Source of the DNA: Cervus elaphus
Lineage: Eukaryota > Chordata > Mammalia > Artiodactyla > Cervidae
Reading direction: 5' to 3'
NCBI RefSeq assembly: GCF_910594005.1
Contig: NC_057842.1
Location: forward strand, 63,874,777-63,938,776
Length of the DNA stretch: 64,000 nucleotides
The notes under the pieces were generated by a model, which saw nothing but the letters and a program-made list of their open reading frames with translations, did no database searches and had not been told where the DNA came from. This document shows positions 23,849 through 33,898 of the stretch, in pieces. Positions within the stretch are counted from its first letter, which is position 1. Every line of letters begins with the position of its first letter. The position numbers and the translations under genes are program-made.

Positions 23849-24798
23849 TCATGGTGTATGAGCTTTTTGATATGTTGCTGAATTCTGCTTGCTAAAATTT
23901 TGTAGAGGATTTTTCCATCTATGTTCATTAGTGATATTGGCCTGTAGTTTTCATTTTTTGTGTTGTATTTTGTTTTGGTATCAGGGTGATAGCAAAGGTG
24001 GCCTTGTAGAATGTGTTTGGAAGCGTCCCTTCCTCTGCAATTTTTTGAAAGAGTTTTAGAAGGATAGGCATTAGCCCTTCTCTAAATGCTTGATAGAATT
24101 CTCCTGTGAAGTTATCTGGTCCTGGGCTTTTGTTTTTGGGGAGATTTTTAATCACAACTTCATTTCAGGGATGTAATTGGGTTGTTCATAATTTCTATTT
24201 CTTCCTGGTTCAGTCTTGGAAGATTGAACTTTTCTAAGAATCTGTCCATTTCTTCCAAGTTATCCATTTTATTGCCATATAGTTGTTCATAATAGTCTCT
24301 TATAATCCTCTGTATTTCTGCATTGTCTGTTGTAACCTCTCCTTTTCATTTCTAATTTTGTTGATTTGATTCTTCTCTCTTTTTTCTTGATGAGTCTGGC
24401 TAAAGGTTTGTTAATTTTGTTTATCTTCTGAAAGAAACAGCTTTTAGTTTTATTAATCTTTACTATTGTTTCTTTCATTCTTTTTCATTTATTTCTGCTT
24501 GAATCTTTGTGATTTCTTTCCTCCTACTACTTTTGGGGGTTTTTTGTTCTTCCTTTTCCAGTTGTTTTAGGTATAAAATTAGGTTGTCTATTCGATGTTT
24601 TTGTTTCTTGAGGTAGGATTGTATTTCTATAAACTTCCCTCTTAGAAATGCTTTTGCTGCATCCCATACATTTAGAGTTGTCGTGTTTTCATTGTCATTT
24701 GTTTCTAGAAATATTTTGATTTCCTTTTTGATTTCTTCAGTAACTTGTTGGTTATTTAGAAATGTATTATTTAATCTCCATTTATTTGTGTTTCTTAC

Positions 24799-24811
24799 AG
24801 TCTTTATCTTA
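24799..24811. repeat. TSD of the rRNA retrocopy, left copy
   Basis: AGTCTTTATCTTA is repeated exactly at 25403-25415. One further T could be shared, making 14 bp. The nick implied on the plus strand (TTAT^AA) is close to the L1 endonuclease preference TTTT^AA. Confidence 0.95.
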
Positions 24812-25402
24812 TTTTTTTTTCTTTTTTTTTTTTTTTAGTGGGAAGGAAAGAGCGCAAGGGCCCCGCGAGTACCCACGTGCCGTCCTCTTCCCTCTCCCTG
24901 CCCCCCAGGGCCAGAGGGAAGGGACACGTGCGCGCACGGTGACAGCCGCCACAGGCGCGCGCCACCAGCCCCCCGGCCCCGCTCGCGCCCCCTGGGAAAG
25001 GGGACGACGGGGCGCCCTGCGGCGCCCCCAGACTCTCGTCCGCGCCACACCTCTCTCCCCGTCCCCCGTCCCAGCCCGCGGGGCCAGGGCCGGCGGCGGG
25101 GAAGCGGAGGAGGGCGCAGCACCCCGAGGCCGGGAGGCGCCGTCAGGGGCGCCCCCCTCTTCTCCCTCTCCTCGACCCGCTCCCCCCCATCCCCCAAGCT
25201 CCGTGGAGGACGGCGGCCCCTCGACCGCCCCGGGGGAGAGGCAGAGCCCGCGGAGGGAAAAGAGCGAGGGTGGCACGGACCACCACAACGCCCCGGCCCG
25301 CCGGCGGGCGGCCGGCCGGCCGGCGCGACAAACCCTTGTGTCGAGGGCTGACTTTCAATAGATCGCAGCGAGGGAGCTGCTCTGCTACGTACGAAACCCC
25401 GA
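24812..25402 (-). pseudogene. Retrocopy of 28S rRNA 3' end plus 3' ETS, polyadenylated
   Basis: On the minus strand the insert is 76 nt of the 28S rRNA 3' end (25402-25327: GGGGTTTCGTACGTAGCAG through ...CAAGGGTTTGTC), about 490 nt of very GC-rich sequence in the position of the rDNA 3' external transcribed spacer (25326-24837), and a 25-nt A tail with one interruption (24836-24812). A 13-bp exact TSD flanks it. That is the structure of an L1-driven, 5'-truncated retrocopy of a polyadenylated pre-rRNA. The spacer assignment is by position, since spacers are poorly conserved. Open frames of 71-199 codons here are by-products of high GC. Confidence 0.93.
25327..25402 (-). rRNA. 28S rRNA 3'-terminal fragment (pseudogene part)
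   Basis: The last 76 nt of 28S rRNA are recognisable in antisense (TGTCGAGGGCTGACTTTCAA, ATCGCAGCGAGGGAGCTGCT). I see no mismatch with the conserved mammalian sequence as I remember it. It is part of a retrocopy, not a functional rDNA unit. Confidence 0.93.
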
Positions 25403-26109
25403 AGTCTTTATCTTATAATTGATATCTAGCCTCATAGCATTGTGGTCAGGGAAGATGCTTGATATGGTTTCAATTTTTTTAATTTACTGAGGTTTGATTT
25501 GTGACCCAAGATGTGGTCTGTCCAGTAGAATGTCCCATGTGCACTTGAAAAGAAGGAGTATTCTGCATTTGGATGGAATGTCCTGAAGATATCAATGAGA
25601 TCCATCTCATCTAATGTATCATTTAAGACTTGTTTCCTTATTAATTTTCTGTTTTTATGATCTGTCCATTGGTGTGAGTGGAGTGTTAAAGTCTTCTACT
25701 ATTACTGTGCTACTGTCAATTTCTCTTTTTATGTCTGTTAGTGTTTGTCTTATATATTGAGGTGCTTCTATGTTGGGTGCATAGATATTTACAATTGTTA
25801 TGTCTTCCTCTTGGATTGATCTCTTGATCGTTATGTAGTATCCTTTCATATCTCTTGTAATCTTCTTTATTTTAAGGTCTATTTTTTTCTGATATGAGGG
25901 TTGCTACTCCAGCTTTCTTTTGCTTCCCATCTGCATGGAATATATTTTTCCATCCTCTCACTTTCAGTCTATATGTGTCTTTAGGTCTGAAGTTTCTTGT
26001 AGACAGCATATATATGGTTTTGTATCCATTGGTTTTGTATCCATTCAGCCAGTCTGTGTCTTTTGGTTGGAGCATTTAATCCATTTACATTTAAAGTAAT
26101 TATTGATAT

Positions 26110-26372
26110 GTATGCTCCTAGTGCCATTTTCTTAATTGTTTGGGGTTGATTTTGTAGATCTTTTTCTTCTCTTGTATTTCTTGATGATATAAGTCCCTTT
26201 AATAATTGTATTAAAGCTGGTTTGGGGGCACTGAATTCTCTTAACTTTCGCTTGTCTGAAAAGCTTTTTATTTCTCCATCAATTTTGAATGAGATCCTTG
26301 CCAGCTACAGTAATCTTGTTTGTAGATTTGTCCCTTCAGTACTTTAAATATAGCCTGCCATTCCCTTCTTTT
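26110..26372 (-). pseudogene. L1 ORF1 C-terminal remnant
   Basis: On the minus strand the text GGGAATGGCAGGCTATATTT through GATGGAGAAATAAAAAGC matches the end of L1 ORF1 (nucleic-acid-binding C-terminal domain) and leads directly into ORF2. The coiled coil, the RRM and most of the gene are absent. Confidence 0.75.
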
Positions 26373-28057
26373 TTCTTTAACTTATTGTGTTTGAAGTCTC
26401 CTTTTCCCAGACTGCAAGGTTGAATTCTTTCTTTCTTTTGGTTTCTGCCCTCCTAAGGTTGGTCCAGTGGTTTGTGTGAGCTTCGTATAGGGTGAGATTT
26501 GTGTTGAGTTTTTGTTTGTTTGTTTGCTTGTTTTTCCTCTGATGGGCAAGGCTGAGTGAGGGGGTGATCCTGTCTGCTGATGATTGGGTTTGTGGTTTTG
26601 TTTTGTTTGTTGTTTAGATGAGGCTTCCTGCACAGGGTGCTCCCGGTGGTTGGGTGATGCCAGGTCTTGTATTCAAGTGGTCTCCTTTGTGTGAGTTCTC
26701 ACTGTCTGATTCTCCCTGGGGTTAGTTCTCTGGTCTCTAGGGTCCTGGAGTCAGTGCCCCCACTCCAAAGGCTCAGGGCTTGATCTCTGGTCAGGGACAA
26801 AGATTCTGCAAGTGGTTTTTATGGCATTAAGTGAGATTAAAACAAATAGCCAAAAATGAGAAACCAAAGATGAACCCCAGACAAATGGCAGTTACAAAAT
26901 CAGGCAAATAATAATTAAAATCATGGAATATACACATATACATATACACCCATGAGAAAGTGAAAACACTTCAACAAAAATAAAGTACAGTAGACTGACC
27001 TGGCAAACAAAGGAAATCAAAAATTATATTTACCAGTTAAGAACAAAACTAACTAAAGCCCAAACTGGAAAACAAAACTAAAGTAAGGTGCCAAGTGGGG
27101 AATAAAGCAATGAAAACAAAACTAACAAATATGTTGAGAGGAAAGGAAAGAAAGAAAGAATAGATATGCAAAGTTAAATAGAAGTAGATGAAGATTTATA
27201 TACATTAAAGATTAACTGCAAGGGGAAAAGAACAGTAGGAAAGTCAAAGGAATAAATGTAGAAAAATAATAATAGGTTTTAAAAAAAGTTTTTAAGAGAA
27301 GAGAAAAACTTGACAGAACTGCAAAAGCCCAACATAGAGGCAGAGGTTTATAACAACAATAAAAAGTGTGACTGAGGGAAAAAAGCTCAAAAGCTTCATT
27401 AGATTTCATAGCGCCAATAAAATCAACAACTACAACATAGAGGGGAGAAAAGAAAAAAAAAAATTCAAAAGAATCTACAGAACAAGTCAAAACATAAGAA
27501 CAACGTTTCTCGTGAGTCTCGGCCGTCAGAGCCCTTTCCCTTGCTGGGAGTCACAGTCCACCTCGCCTCTCTAGGGCGCCCTCCAACACTGTGCTGACCT
27601 CTGGACCTGCTGCGGGGCAGCTCAGACTCTGATCTGGTCCTGCTCCTGTGCGTTCTTGCCTCCAACGTCCACGGCTGTCAGAACTAGTGTGTTTTCTTCT
27701 GTGGGAGCTCTCGATGACCTTTTATATATTCCACAGACACAGAGTCTGCCTGGTTAATCATGTGGATTTAAGCATCAGCTTGTTCAACCGATGGGAAGGT
27801 TTAGGGTCTTCCTCCTCAGCCACACTACCCCTGGGTTTCAACTGTGGTTTCATTTCCACCTCCGCAAGTGGGTCATCCACTGGGGTTTGCTCCGGAGGCT
27901 GCCCTGGAGGACTTGGGTTTCCCCCGTGAGGGCCGCGTGTGGAGGTGGTGCAGCTGCTTGGGTCGCAGGGGTTCTGGCCGCATCAGGTACTCAGGGGAGG
28001 TGGCGGCTAGGGCAGCGGAAATACAGTGCCCTAGAAGGGTACGGCAATGAGGATTGG

Positions 28058-28165
28058 CCAACATGCTCCAGTGTTCCTGCCTGGAGAACCCCTCTCCCTG
28101 ACAGAGAAGCCTGGCCGGCCACAGTCCACAGGGTCGCAAAGAGTCAGACACGACTGAAGTGACCC
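28058..28165 (+). mobile_element. Bov-tA-like segment inside the L1 5' UTR
   Basis: CCAGTGTTCCTGCCTGGAGA and GGGTCGCAAAGAGTCAGACA are Bov-tA 3'-half phrases, in the plus orientation and antisense to the L1. The SINE head is absent. It may be a captured part of the L1 family's 5' UTR and not a fresh insertion. Confidence 0.75.
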
Positions 28166-28325
28166 TGTGCGCATAGATGCAAGACTTTTTCTGCCTGGGG
28201 CGGCTCCGCCCCCGTGAGAGCTGAGCGTGAAGGCAGCGCATCTGCTTGGCTTGCGGGGACCCTGGCGGCGCCAAGTGTGCGGAACACGGACTGCCTCCGC
28301 CACAGGAGTTATGGCCCAATCAGAG

Positions 28326-28327
<2 letters not shown>

Positions 28328-28356
<29 letters not shown>

Positions 28357-28357
28357 G
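28328..28357. repeat. T30 homopolymer (A30 in the L1 sense)
   Basis: An uninterrupted run of 30 T. It lies inside the L1 5' UTR, far from the element's own poly(A) end. Confidence 0.95.
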
Positions 28358-28500
28358 AGCCTTCTTATAGCTGGTGATCAGAAGGCCTCTTCGGCCAGTC
28401 TTTCTCCATAGCTCTGCCCGTTCAGGCACTCACAGGGCTCCCTTGCCTGGGGTCCTCTGATGTTCGGCACCTCAGGCACATAGGGGGCCTTGTGGCTGGG

Positions 28501-29107
28501 GTCCTGCTCTGTAGATGGGCGCATCAGTCACTTAAAGGGGCACCTGGGTGGGTCCTGCTCTGTAGATGGGCGCATCCGTCACTTAAAGGGGCACCTGGGT
28601 GGGTCCTCTCTGTAGATGGGCGCCTCAGTCACTTAAAGGGGCACCTGGGTGGGTCCTGCTCTGTAGATGGGCGCATCGGTCACTTAAAGGGGCACCTGGG
28701 TGGGTCCTGCTCTGTGGATGGGCGCATCGGTCACTTAAAGGGGCACCTGGGTGGGTCCTCTCTGTAGATGGGCGCCTCAGTCACTTAAAGGGGCACCTGG
28801 GTGGGTCCTGCTCTGTAGATGGGCGCATCAGTCACTTAAAGGGGCACCTGGGTGGGTCCTCTCTGTAGATGGGCACCTCAGTCACTTAAAGGGGCACCTG
28901 GGTGGGTCCTCTCTGTAGATGGTCGCCTCAGTCACTTAAAGGGGCACCTGGGTGGGTCCTGCTCTGTGGATGGGCGCATCAGTCACTTAAAGGGGCACCT
29001 GGGTGGGTCCTGCTCTGTGGATGGGCGCATCCGTCACTTAAAGGGGCACCTGGGTGGGTCCTCTCTGTAGATGGGCGCATCGGTCACTTAAAGGGGCACC
29101 TGGGTGG
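28501..29107. repeat. Tandem array: 12 copies of a 51/50-bp unit
   Basis: Twelve units run from 28501 to 29107. Type A (51 bp) starts GTCCTGCTCTG and type B (50 bp, one G lost) starts GTCCTCTCTG. All share CACTTAAAGGGGCACCTGGG. The order is A A B A A B A B B A A B (7 x 51 + 5 x 50 = 607). Diverged relics flank it: about 28400-28451 and 28452-28500 on the left and a partial B-like unit at 29108-29150 on the right. The array is open in several frames because the unit lacks stops, so the 72-105-codon frames are artefacts. Confidence 0.95.
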
Positions 29108-29785
29108 GTCCTCTCTGTAGCTCAGGTGTCAGGCGTCTGATGGGCCAGCCGCTCCATTGTTCAGCTGCTGATGCAGGCGTGTGGGGAGAGAGAGGCTTTG
29201 CTGATGGCTCCACCTCCTAGGCGTGATTCAGCAGCACCACCTTGCTTCCATGGCTGCCCTGCTTTCCCACCACAGTCTCCTCCACACATCCCCTCCATCC
29301 ATCTCTCCACAGTCAACAGCAGCCCTCGCCCTGGGATTGCTCCCCAATCCCTAAACTCCAGCTCCCAGCCGCTGCGCCCTCCAGGGGACCTGCCTTCCTG
29401 GCTGGGCTATGTATGGCTGCCGCGAGGACTGTCTGAGTCTCATTCCATTGAGGCTGCCACAGGTCCGCTGTTTCACTCTCAGCCTTAAATGTTTCTCCTC
29501 TGACCCAGACAGTTGCCCTGATGTGGGGATCAGACCCCTGCTTCAGTTCCCTCACCCACCGAGGGCAGGTCCAGTCCCACTAACACTCCTGTTTTTCCCC
29601 CTGGTTCCTTCGTCCTACCGAGTTTTGCGTGGCTCTATGTGCTCTTGTCCACTGGTCAGGCCCTCCCGTCCGCTCTCAGATGGCGTTCTGCATGCACTTC
29701 TGTGTCTGAAGGTGTGTTCCTGACATATCCGTGGAGGGAGATGTGCTCTACGTCCACCTACTCCTCCTCCATCTTGTTCTCTCCT

Positions 29786-29798
29786 GAGGTGCCTGATA
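29786..29798. repeat. TSD of the L1_BT element, right copy
   Basis: GAGGTGCCTGATA, paired with 20471-20483. Confidence 0.75.
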
Positions 29799-30382
29799 TT
29801 TTATAAAATAGTGTGAACCTTCTAGTTTCCAGTCTGACATGTAAAGAGCTTGGAAATTATAAAACCCATCCTTCCATCTGAAAAAAAAAAAAAAAAAACT
29901 GAACAAAGTGAAAATCAACAACTCTGCTTGATCCACCAAAGAACTGAGACGATAGGGCAAACCAGTGCCCTGAAAACTCGAGAAACAGAAAAACGCAGAG
30001 AATCACAGCTTACGGGAGCAGAAGCTGCTGCTAGAGCCTAGAATCACCATGTATGGGGCAACTCACTAATTTCTGTTTCCTGAGTTTGGGTTGACTTAAG
30101 AGAGGAAAACTCCAGGGTGCCCAGTTTCAAGGGAAACCTCACACTTTGTGAATTTTGCCTCCAGGAGCCCTCCCACATTCTTAGGGTAAAGATCAGAGAA
30201 AAACTCCCCTCACGCTCATGGCAGGGGAAGGAAAAAATTAACCATTTTGAAATAAACCCTTTTTAGTTCTTTTCCCTTAGCAACTCTTGTCCCCAAAGAA
30301 AACTAATGTATGTCAAATGCTTTCCTAAATGCCAGCAATGAAAAACTGGAATTTAAAATTAAAAACACAACATCATTTATAC
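29799..30382. other. Unassigned, with an A19 run
   Basis: Sequence of interspersed-repeat character that I cannot place. A run of 19 A lies at 29881-29899. No exon recognised. Confidence 0.4.
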
Positions 30383-31680
30383 TCAGTTCAGTCGCTGAGT
30401 TGTGTCCAACTCTTTGTGACTCCATGGATTGCAGCACGCCAGGCTTCCCTGACTATCACCAACTCCTGGTGCCTGCTCAAACTCATGTCCATCAAGTCAG
30501 TGAGGCCATCCAACCATTTCATCCTCTGTCATCCCCTTCTCCTGTCTTCAATCTTTCACAGCATCAGGGTCTTTTCCAATGAGTCAGTTCTTCACTTGAG
30601 GTGACCAAAGTATTGGAGTTTCAGCTTCAGCATCAGTACTTCCAATGAATATTCAGGACGGATCTTCTTTAGGATGGACTGGTTGGATCTTCTTGCAGTC
30701 CAAGGGGCTCTCAAGAGTCTTCTCCAACACCACAGTTCAAAAGCATCAATTCTTTGGCTCTCAGCCTCCTTTCTGGCCCAACTCTCACATCCACACATGA
30801 CTACTGGAAAAACCAGAGCTTTGACTAGATAGACCTTTCTTGGTAATGTCTCTGCTTTGTAATAAGCTATCTAGGTTGGTCACAGCTTTTCTTCCAATGA
30901 GCAAGTGTCTTTTAATTTCATGGCTTCAGTCACCATCTGCAGTGATTTTGGAGCCCCCAAAAATAAAGTTTCTCACTGTTTCCACTGTTTCCCCTCTATT
31001 TGGCAGGAAGTGATGAGACTGGATGCTGTGATCTTAGGTTTTTGAATGCTGAATTTTAAGCCAGGTTTTTCACTCTCCTCTTTCACTTTCATCAAGAGGC
31101 TCTTTAGTTCCTCTTTGCTTTCTGCCAAAAGGGTGGTGTCATCTGTGTATCTGAGGTTATTGATATTTCTCCCGGCAATTTTGATTCCAGCTTGTGCTTC
31201 ATCCAGCCCAGCATTTCTCATGATGTACTCTGCATAGAAGTTAAATAAGCAGGGTGATAATATGCAGCCTTCACATACTCCTTTCCTAATTTGGAACCAG
31301 TCTGTTGTTCCATGTCCAGTTCTAACTGTTGCTTCTTGACCTGCATACAGATGTCTCAGAAGGCAGATGAGGTAGTTTGGTATTCCCATCTCTTTATCCA
31401 GACAGTCAAAGGCTTTACTATAGTCAATGAAGCAAAAGTAGATGATTTTCAGGAATTCTCTTGCTTTTTCTATCATCCAACGGATGTTGGCAATTTGTTC
31501 TCTGGTTCCTATGCCCTTTCTAAATCCAGCTTGAACATCTGGAATTTCTTGGTTCATATACTGTTGAAGCCTAGCTTGGAGAATTTTGAGCATTACTTTG
31601 CTAGCATGTGAGATGAGTGCAATTGTGCAGCAGTTTGAACATTCTTTGACATTGCCTTTCTTTGGGATTAGAATGAAAAC
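30383..31680 (-). mobile_element. BovB LINE, 5'-truncated, about 1.3 kb
   Basis: The 3' end (TCAGTTCAGTCGCTGAG, antisense) is at the left. The element extends through the ORF2 C-terminal half into the reverse-transcriptase core and is truncated near 31680. It contains the longest reverse-transcriptase frame in the window. Confidence 0.95.
30973..31593 (-). pseudogene. BovB reverse-transcriptase domain fragment, 206 codons
   Basis: An uninterrupted frame covering much of the reverse-transcriptase palm. The phrases are VQAGFRKGIGTREQIANIRW, the first catalytic aspartate region FIDYSKAFDCLD, GVCEGCILSPCLFN, and the active site YTDDTTLL, where the family normally has YADD. The methionine used is internal to the original protein. 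The N-terminal endonuclease is absent and the frame ends early after IEGKQWKQ. It is a remnant that happens to stay open. Confidence 0.9.
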
Positions 31681-31712
31681 TGACCTAGCACTCAGAAAAT
31701 GAAATATATTGG

Positions 31713-31772
31713 GGCTTCCCAGGTGGCACTAGTGGTAAAGAATCCACCCACCAATGCAGGAGACACAGGAAA
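31713..31772 (+). mobile_element. Bov-tA SINE head fragment
   Basis: GGGCTTCCCAGGTGGCACTAG followed by CACCAATGCAGGAGACACAG. Only the tRNA-related head is present. Confidence 0.8.
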
Positions 31773-31968
31773 GTGGGAACTGACCATACCTTACTTTAGA
31801 GGCTTACTACAGAACTGCAGTAATTAAGACAGTGTGATATTAATGGGGGGGGGGAGACAAATCAATCAATGAAACAGAATAAGGAGCACAAAAATAGATC
31901 TACATAAATATAGACCATTGACCTTTGACAAAGAAGCAAGAGCAATTCAATGAGCAAATGATAGTTGT

Positions 31969-32355
31969 ATTAGTTTTCTAGGACTGTCATTACAAAATAT
32001 CACAGACTGGATAGCTTAAACAACAGAAATTTCTTTTTCACAGTTCTGGAGTCTAGAAGTCCAAGATCACGGCATCAGCAGGTTTGGTCTCTTTTGCGGT
32101 ATCTCTCCTCGGCTTTCAGACGGCCCCTTTCTCCCTTTGTCTTCTGTGGTCACCTCTTGGTCTACATGTGCGTCTGGTGTCTATGGTCCCTTTTTACAGC
32201 GGTATCAACTGTACTGGGTAGGAGCCCACTCTAACAACCCATTTCAACTTAGCTACTTCTTTAAAAGTCAGTCTATATATGTGGTCACATTCTGAAGCAC
32301 TGAGTTAGGGTTTCAGAATATGAATTGGTGCGGGGGATGAAATTCAGCCCATAAG
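31969..32355 (-). mobile_element. MLT1-type solo LTR, inside L1M
   Basis: Opens with TATTAGTTTTCTAGGACTGTC and AGATAGCTTAAACAACAGAA-type text and ends GAAATTCAGCCCATAAGAA, the antisense form of the family. L1M continues on both sides. Confidence 0.85.
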
Positions 32356-32781
32356 AATGTGGCTTTTTGTGGGGTTTTTTGTTTTTGTGGGTTTTTTTGG
32401 ATAAATAATGTTGTGACAACTAAATCTCTACATCCAAAAAAAAAAAAAAAAGATTAATCTAGAAGACCCTACATCTTTCACAAAAATCAATTCAAAATGG
32501 ATCATAGACCTATATATATAAAACACAAAACTATAGAACTTCTTAAAGACAACATCAGAGAAAATACAGGTGACCACAGACTTGGTAATGAGTTTCCTGA
32601 TAGACCACCAAAAGCAGAGCCCATGAAAGAAATATGAGAAGCTGGACTTTGTGAAAGACCCTGTTTAGGAGAATGAGAAGAGAAGCCAAGGACTGAGAAA
32701 ATCTTTGTAAAACATATCTGATACAGTACTTATTTCTGAATATACCAAGAACTCTTAAAACTTAACAATAAGAAAACACAG

Positions 32782-33052
32782 GGGCTTCCCTGATGGCTCA
32801 GGTAAAGAATCTGCCTGCCAATGCGAGAGCTACGGGTTTGATCCCTGGCCCAGGAAGATCCCACATGCGGCAGAACAGCTAAGCCCACGTGCCACAACCA
32901 TGGAGCCCGGAGCCGCGACTCCGGAGCCCAGATCAGCCTAGAGCCAGTGCTCCGCAACCAGAGCGCCACCTCGGCGAGCGATCCACACGCCTGGAGAAAA
33001 CCCGAGCAGCAATGCCGACCCAGCACAGCCGCAAACAAATAAATTAAATTAC
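32782..33052 (+). mobile_element. CHR-type SINE, long form
   Basis: GGGGCTTCCCTGATGGCTC head, GGTTTGATCCCTGGCCCAGG B box, a body of repeated GCCACAACC / CTCCGCAACC motifs and an AAATAAATTAAATT tail. Confidence 0.9.
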
Positions 33053-33116
33053 CCAAAAAATCTTAAAAAAAAGGAAAGAAAGAGAAGAAGTCACACACCC
33101 TAATCTAAGAGGACAG

Positions 33117-33240
33117 GGACTTCCCTGGGGGTCCAGTGGTTAAGACCCACCTTTCAACGCAGGAGATGCAGCTTGGATCCTTGGTTGGGGAACTAAGATA
33201 CCAGCGCCACACAGTGCAGCCAAGATAAATTAATTAATAA
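33117..33240 (+). mobile_element. CHR-type SINE, short form
   Basis: GGGACTTCCCTGGGGGTCC head, CAGTGCAGCCAAGATAAATT end. Confidence 0.85.
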
Positions 33241-33530
33241 AATAAGAAGAAGATATGTGCTATCAAGACACAAAAAGCTGTGGAGGAAACTTAAATGCAC
33301 ATTGCTAAATAAAGAAACAAGTCTGAAAAGACAACATATTGTATGATTTCAACTACATGGTGTTCTGGAAAAAGCAAAACTGTAAACCCAATGAAAAGAT
33401 CAGTTGGTTGCCAGGGACTTGAGGGGAGAGATGAAAAGATGAAGTACAGGAGATCTTTAGGACAATGAAGCTATTCCATATGATACTATAATGGTGGACA
33501 TGATGTCAAAAACTTTACAACTATACCACA

Positions 33531-33898
33531 CTGCTATGAACTCAACTGTGTCCCCCAAACCCTAGCTCGCAATGTGACTGTTTTTGAAAACAGGGCCTAT
33601 AAGTAGGTAATTAAGGTTAAATGAGGTCTTAAGAGTGGGGCACTGGTATTATAGGATTAGTGTCCTTATAAGAAGAAATGCAAGAATCTCTCTTTCCTCA
33701 AGCACCAAGGAAAGGCCGTGTGGGCACACAGACAGAAGCCAACCATCTATAAGCTAGAGAAAGCTCTCCCCAGAAACAGAACCCTACTGGACATTAATCT
33801 TGGACTTCCAAGCCCCTAGAACTGTGCACAATGAACACTGGTGTTTTAGCCAACCAGTGTATGGGATTTTGTTACGGAAGGCTGAGCAGACTAATACA
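33531..33898 (+). mobile_element. MLT1-type solo LTR, inside L1M
   Basis: Starts TGCTATGAACTCAACTGTG, contains AATCTTGGACTTCCAAGCCC and ends GCTGAGCAGACTAATACA. Confidence 0.88.

Larger units (their letters stand above)
20800..26127 (-). pseudogene. L1 ORF2 (endonuclease plus reverse transcriptase), degenerate and interrupted
   Basis: ORF2 normally nicks the target and copies L1 RNA at the nick. The likely start codon is at 26127-26125, followed by the LNVNGLN endonuclease phrase. A deletion beside the catalytic LQET motif (about 25989-26000) shifts the frame, and NGYKT is duplicated near 26030. The reverse-transcriptase segment KSPGPD is readable near 24120. The FADD active site near 22544-22555 has become FAHD. 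The C-terminal end (WWKCKLIQPLWKTVWRVIK) is at about 21240. A BovB and an rRNA retrocopy break the reading frame further. The stop is estimated, not certain. Confidence 0.85.
20484..29785 (-). mobile_element. Near-full-length L1_BT-type LINE, ORF1-deleted, twice interrupted
   Basis: Order on the minus strand: 5' end near 29785 (AAGATGGAGGAGGAGTAGG), a roughly 3.4-kb 5' UTR holding a tandem array, a remnant of the ORF1 C terminus, ORF2 (endonuclease, reverse transcriptase, C-terminal region), 3' UTR and an A-rich tail (about 20520-20484). Most of ORF1 is missing: the junction near 26372 joins the 5' UTR directly to the ORF1 end. Two later insertions (22871-23848 and 24812-25402) split ORF2. 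Without them and the one TSD copy added by the second, about 7.7 kb of L1 remains. It cannot move by itself: ORF1 is gone, ORF2 has frameshifts and the reverse-transcriptase FADD motif reads FAHD. Confidence 0.9.
26373..29785 (-). promoter_or_regulatory. L1_BT 5' UTR (internal promoter region)
   Basis: The region upstream of the ORF1 remnant. From 5' to 3' on the minus strand it has a GC-rich start with AAGATGG near 29772, a unique GC-rich stretch, the tandem array (29107-28501), an A30 tract, a GC-rich block with a Bov-tA-like segment, and an AT-rich pyrimidine-biased stretch (27480-26830). Mammalian L1 5' UTRs carry the RNA polymerase II promoter. Activity of this copy is unknown. Confidence 0.7.

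Noticed and set aside
24762..25361. Overlapping long open frames on both strands (up to 199 codons), rich in Pro, Arg, Gly and Ala
   Set aside because: They lie in the GC-rich rRNA spacer retrocopy, where stop codons are rare on both strands. No domain, and the frame begins in the poly(T).
25327..25402. A functional 28S rRNA gene end
   Set aside because: Only 76 nt are present. They are followed on the minus strand by spacer and poly(A) and flanked by a TSD inside an L1.
28501..29107. CRISPR-like appearance: evenly spaced repeats
   Set aside because: There are no unique spacers. Whole 51/50-bp units repeat head to tail, and the genome is mammalian.
28492..29120. Open frames encoding a repeated peptide
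   Set aside because: They follow from a stop-free 51/50-bp unit. The repeat appears in three shifted frames, as expected for DNA-level duplication.
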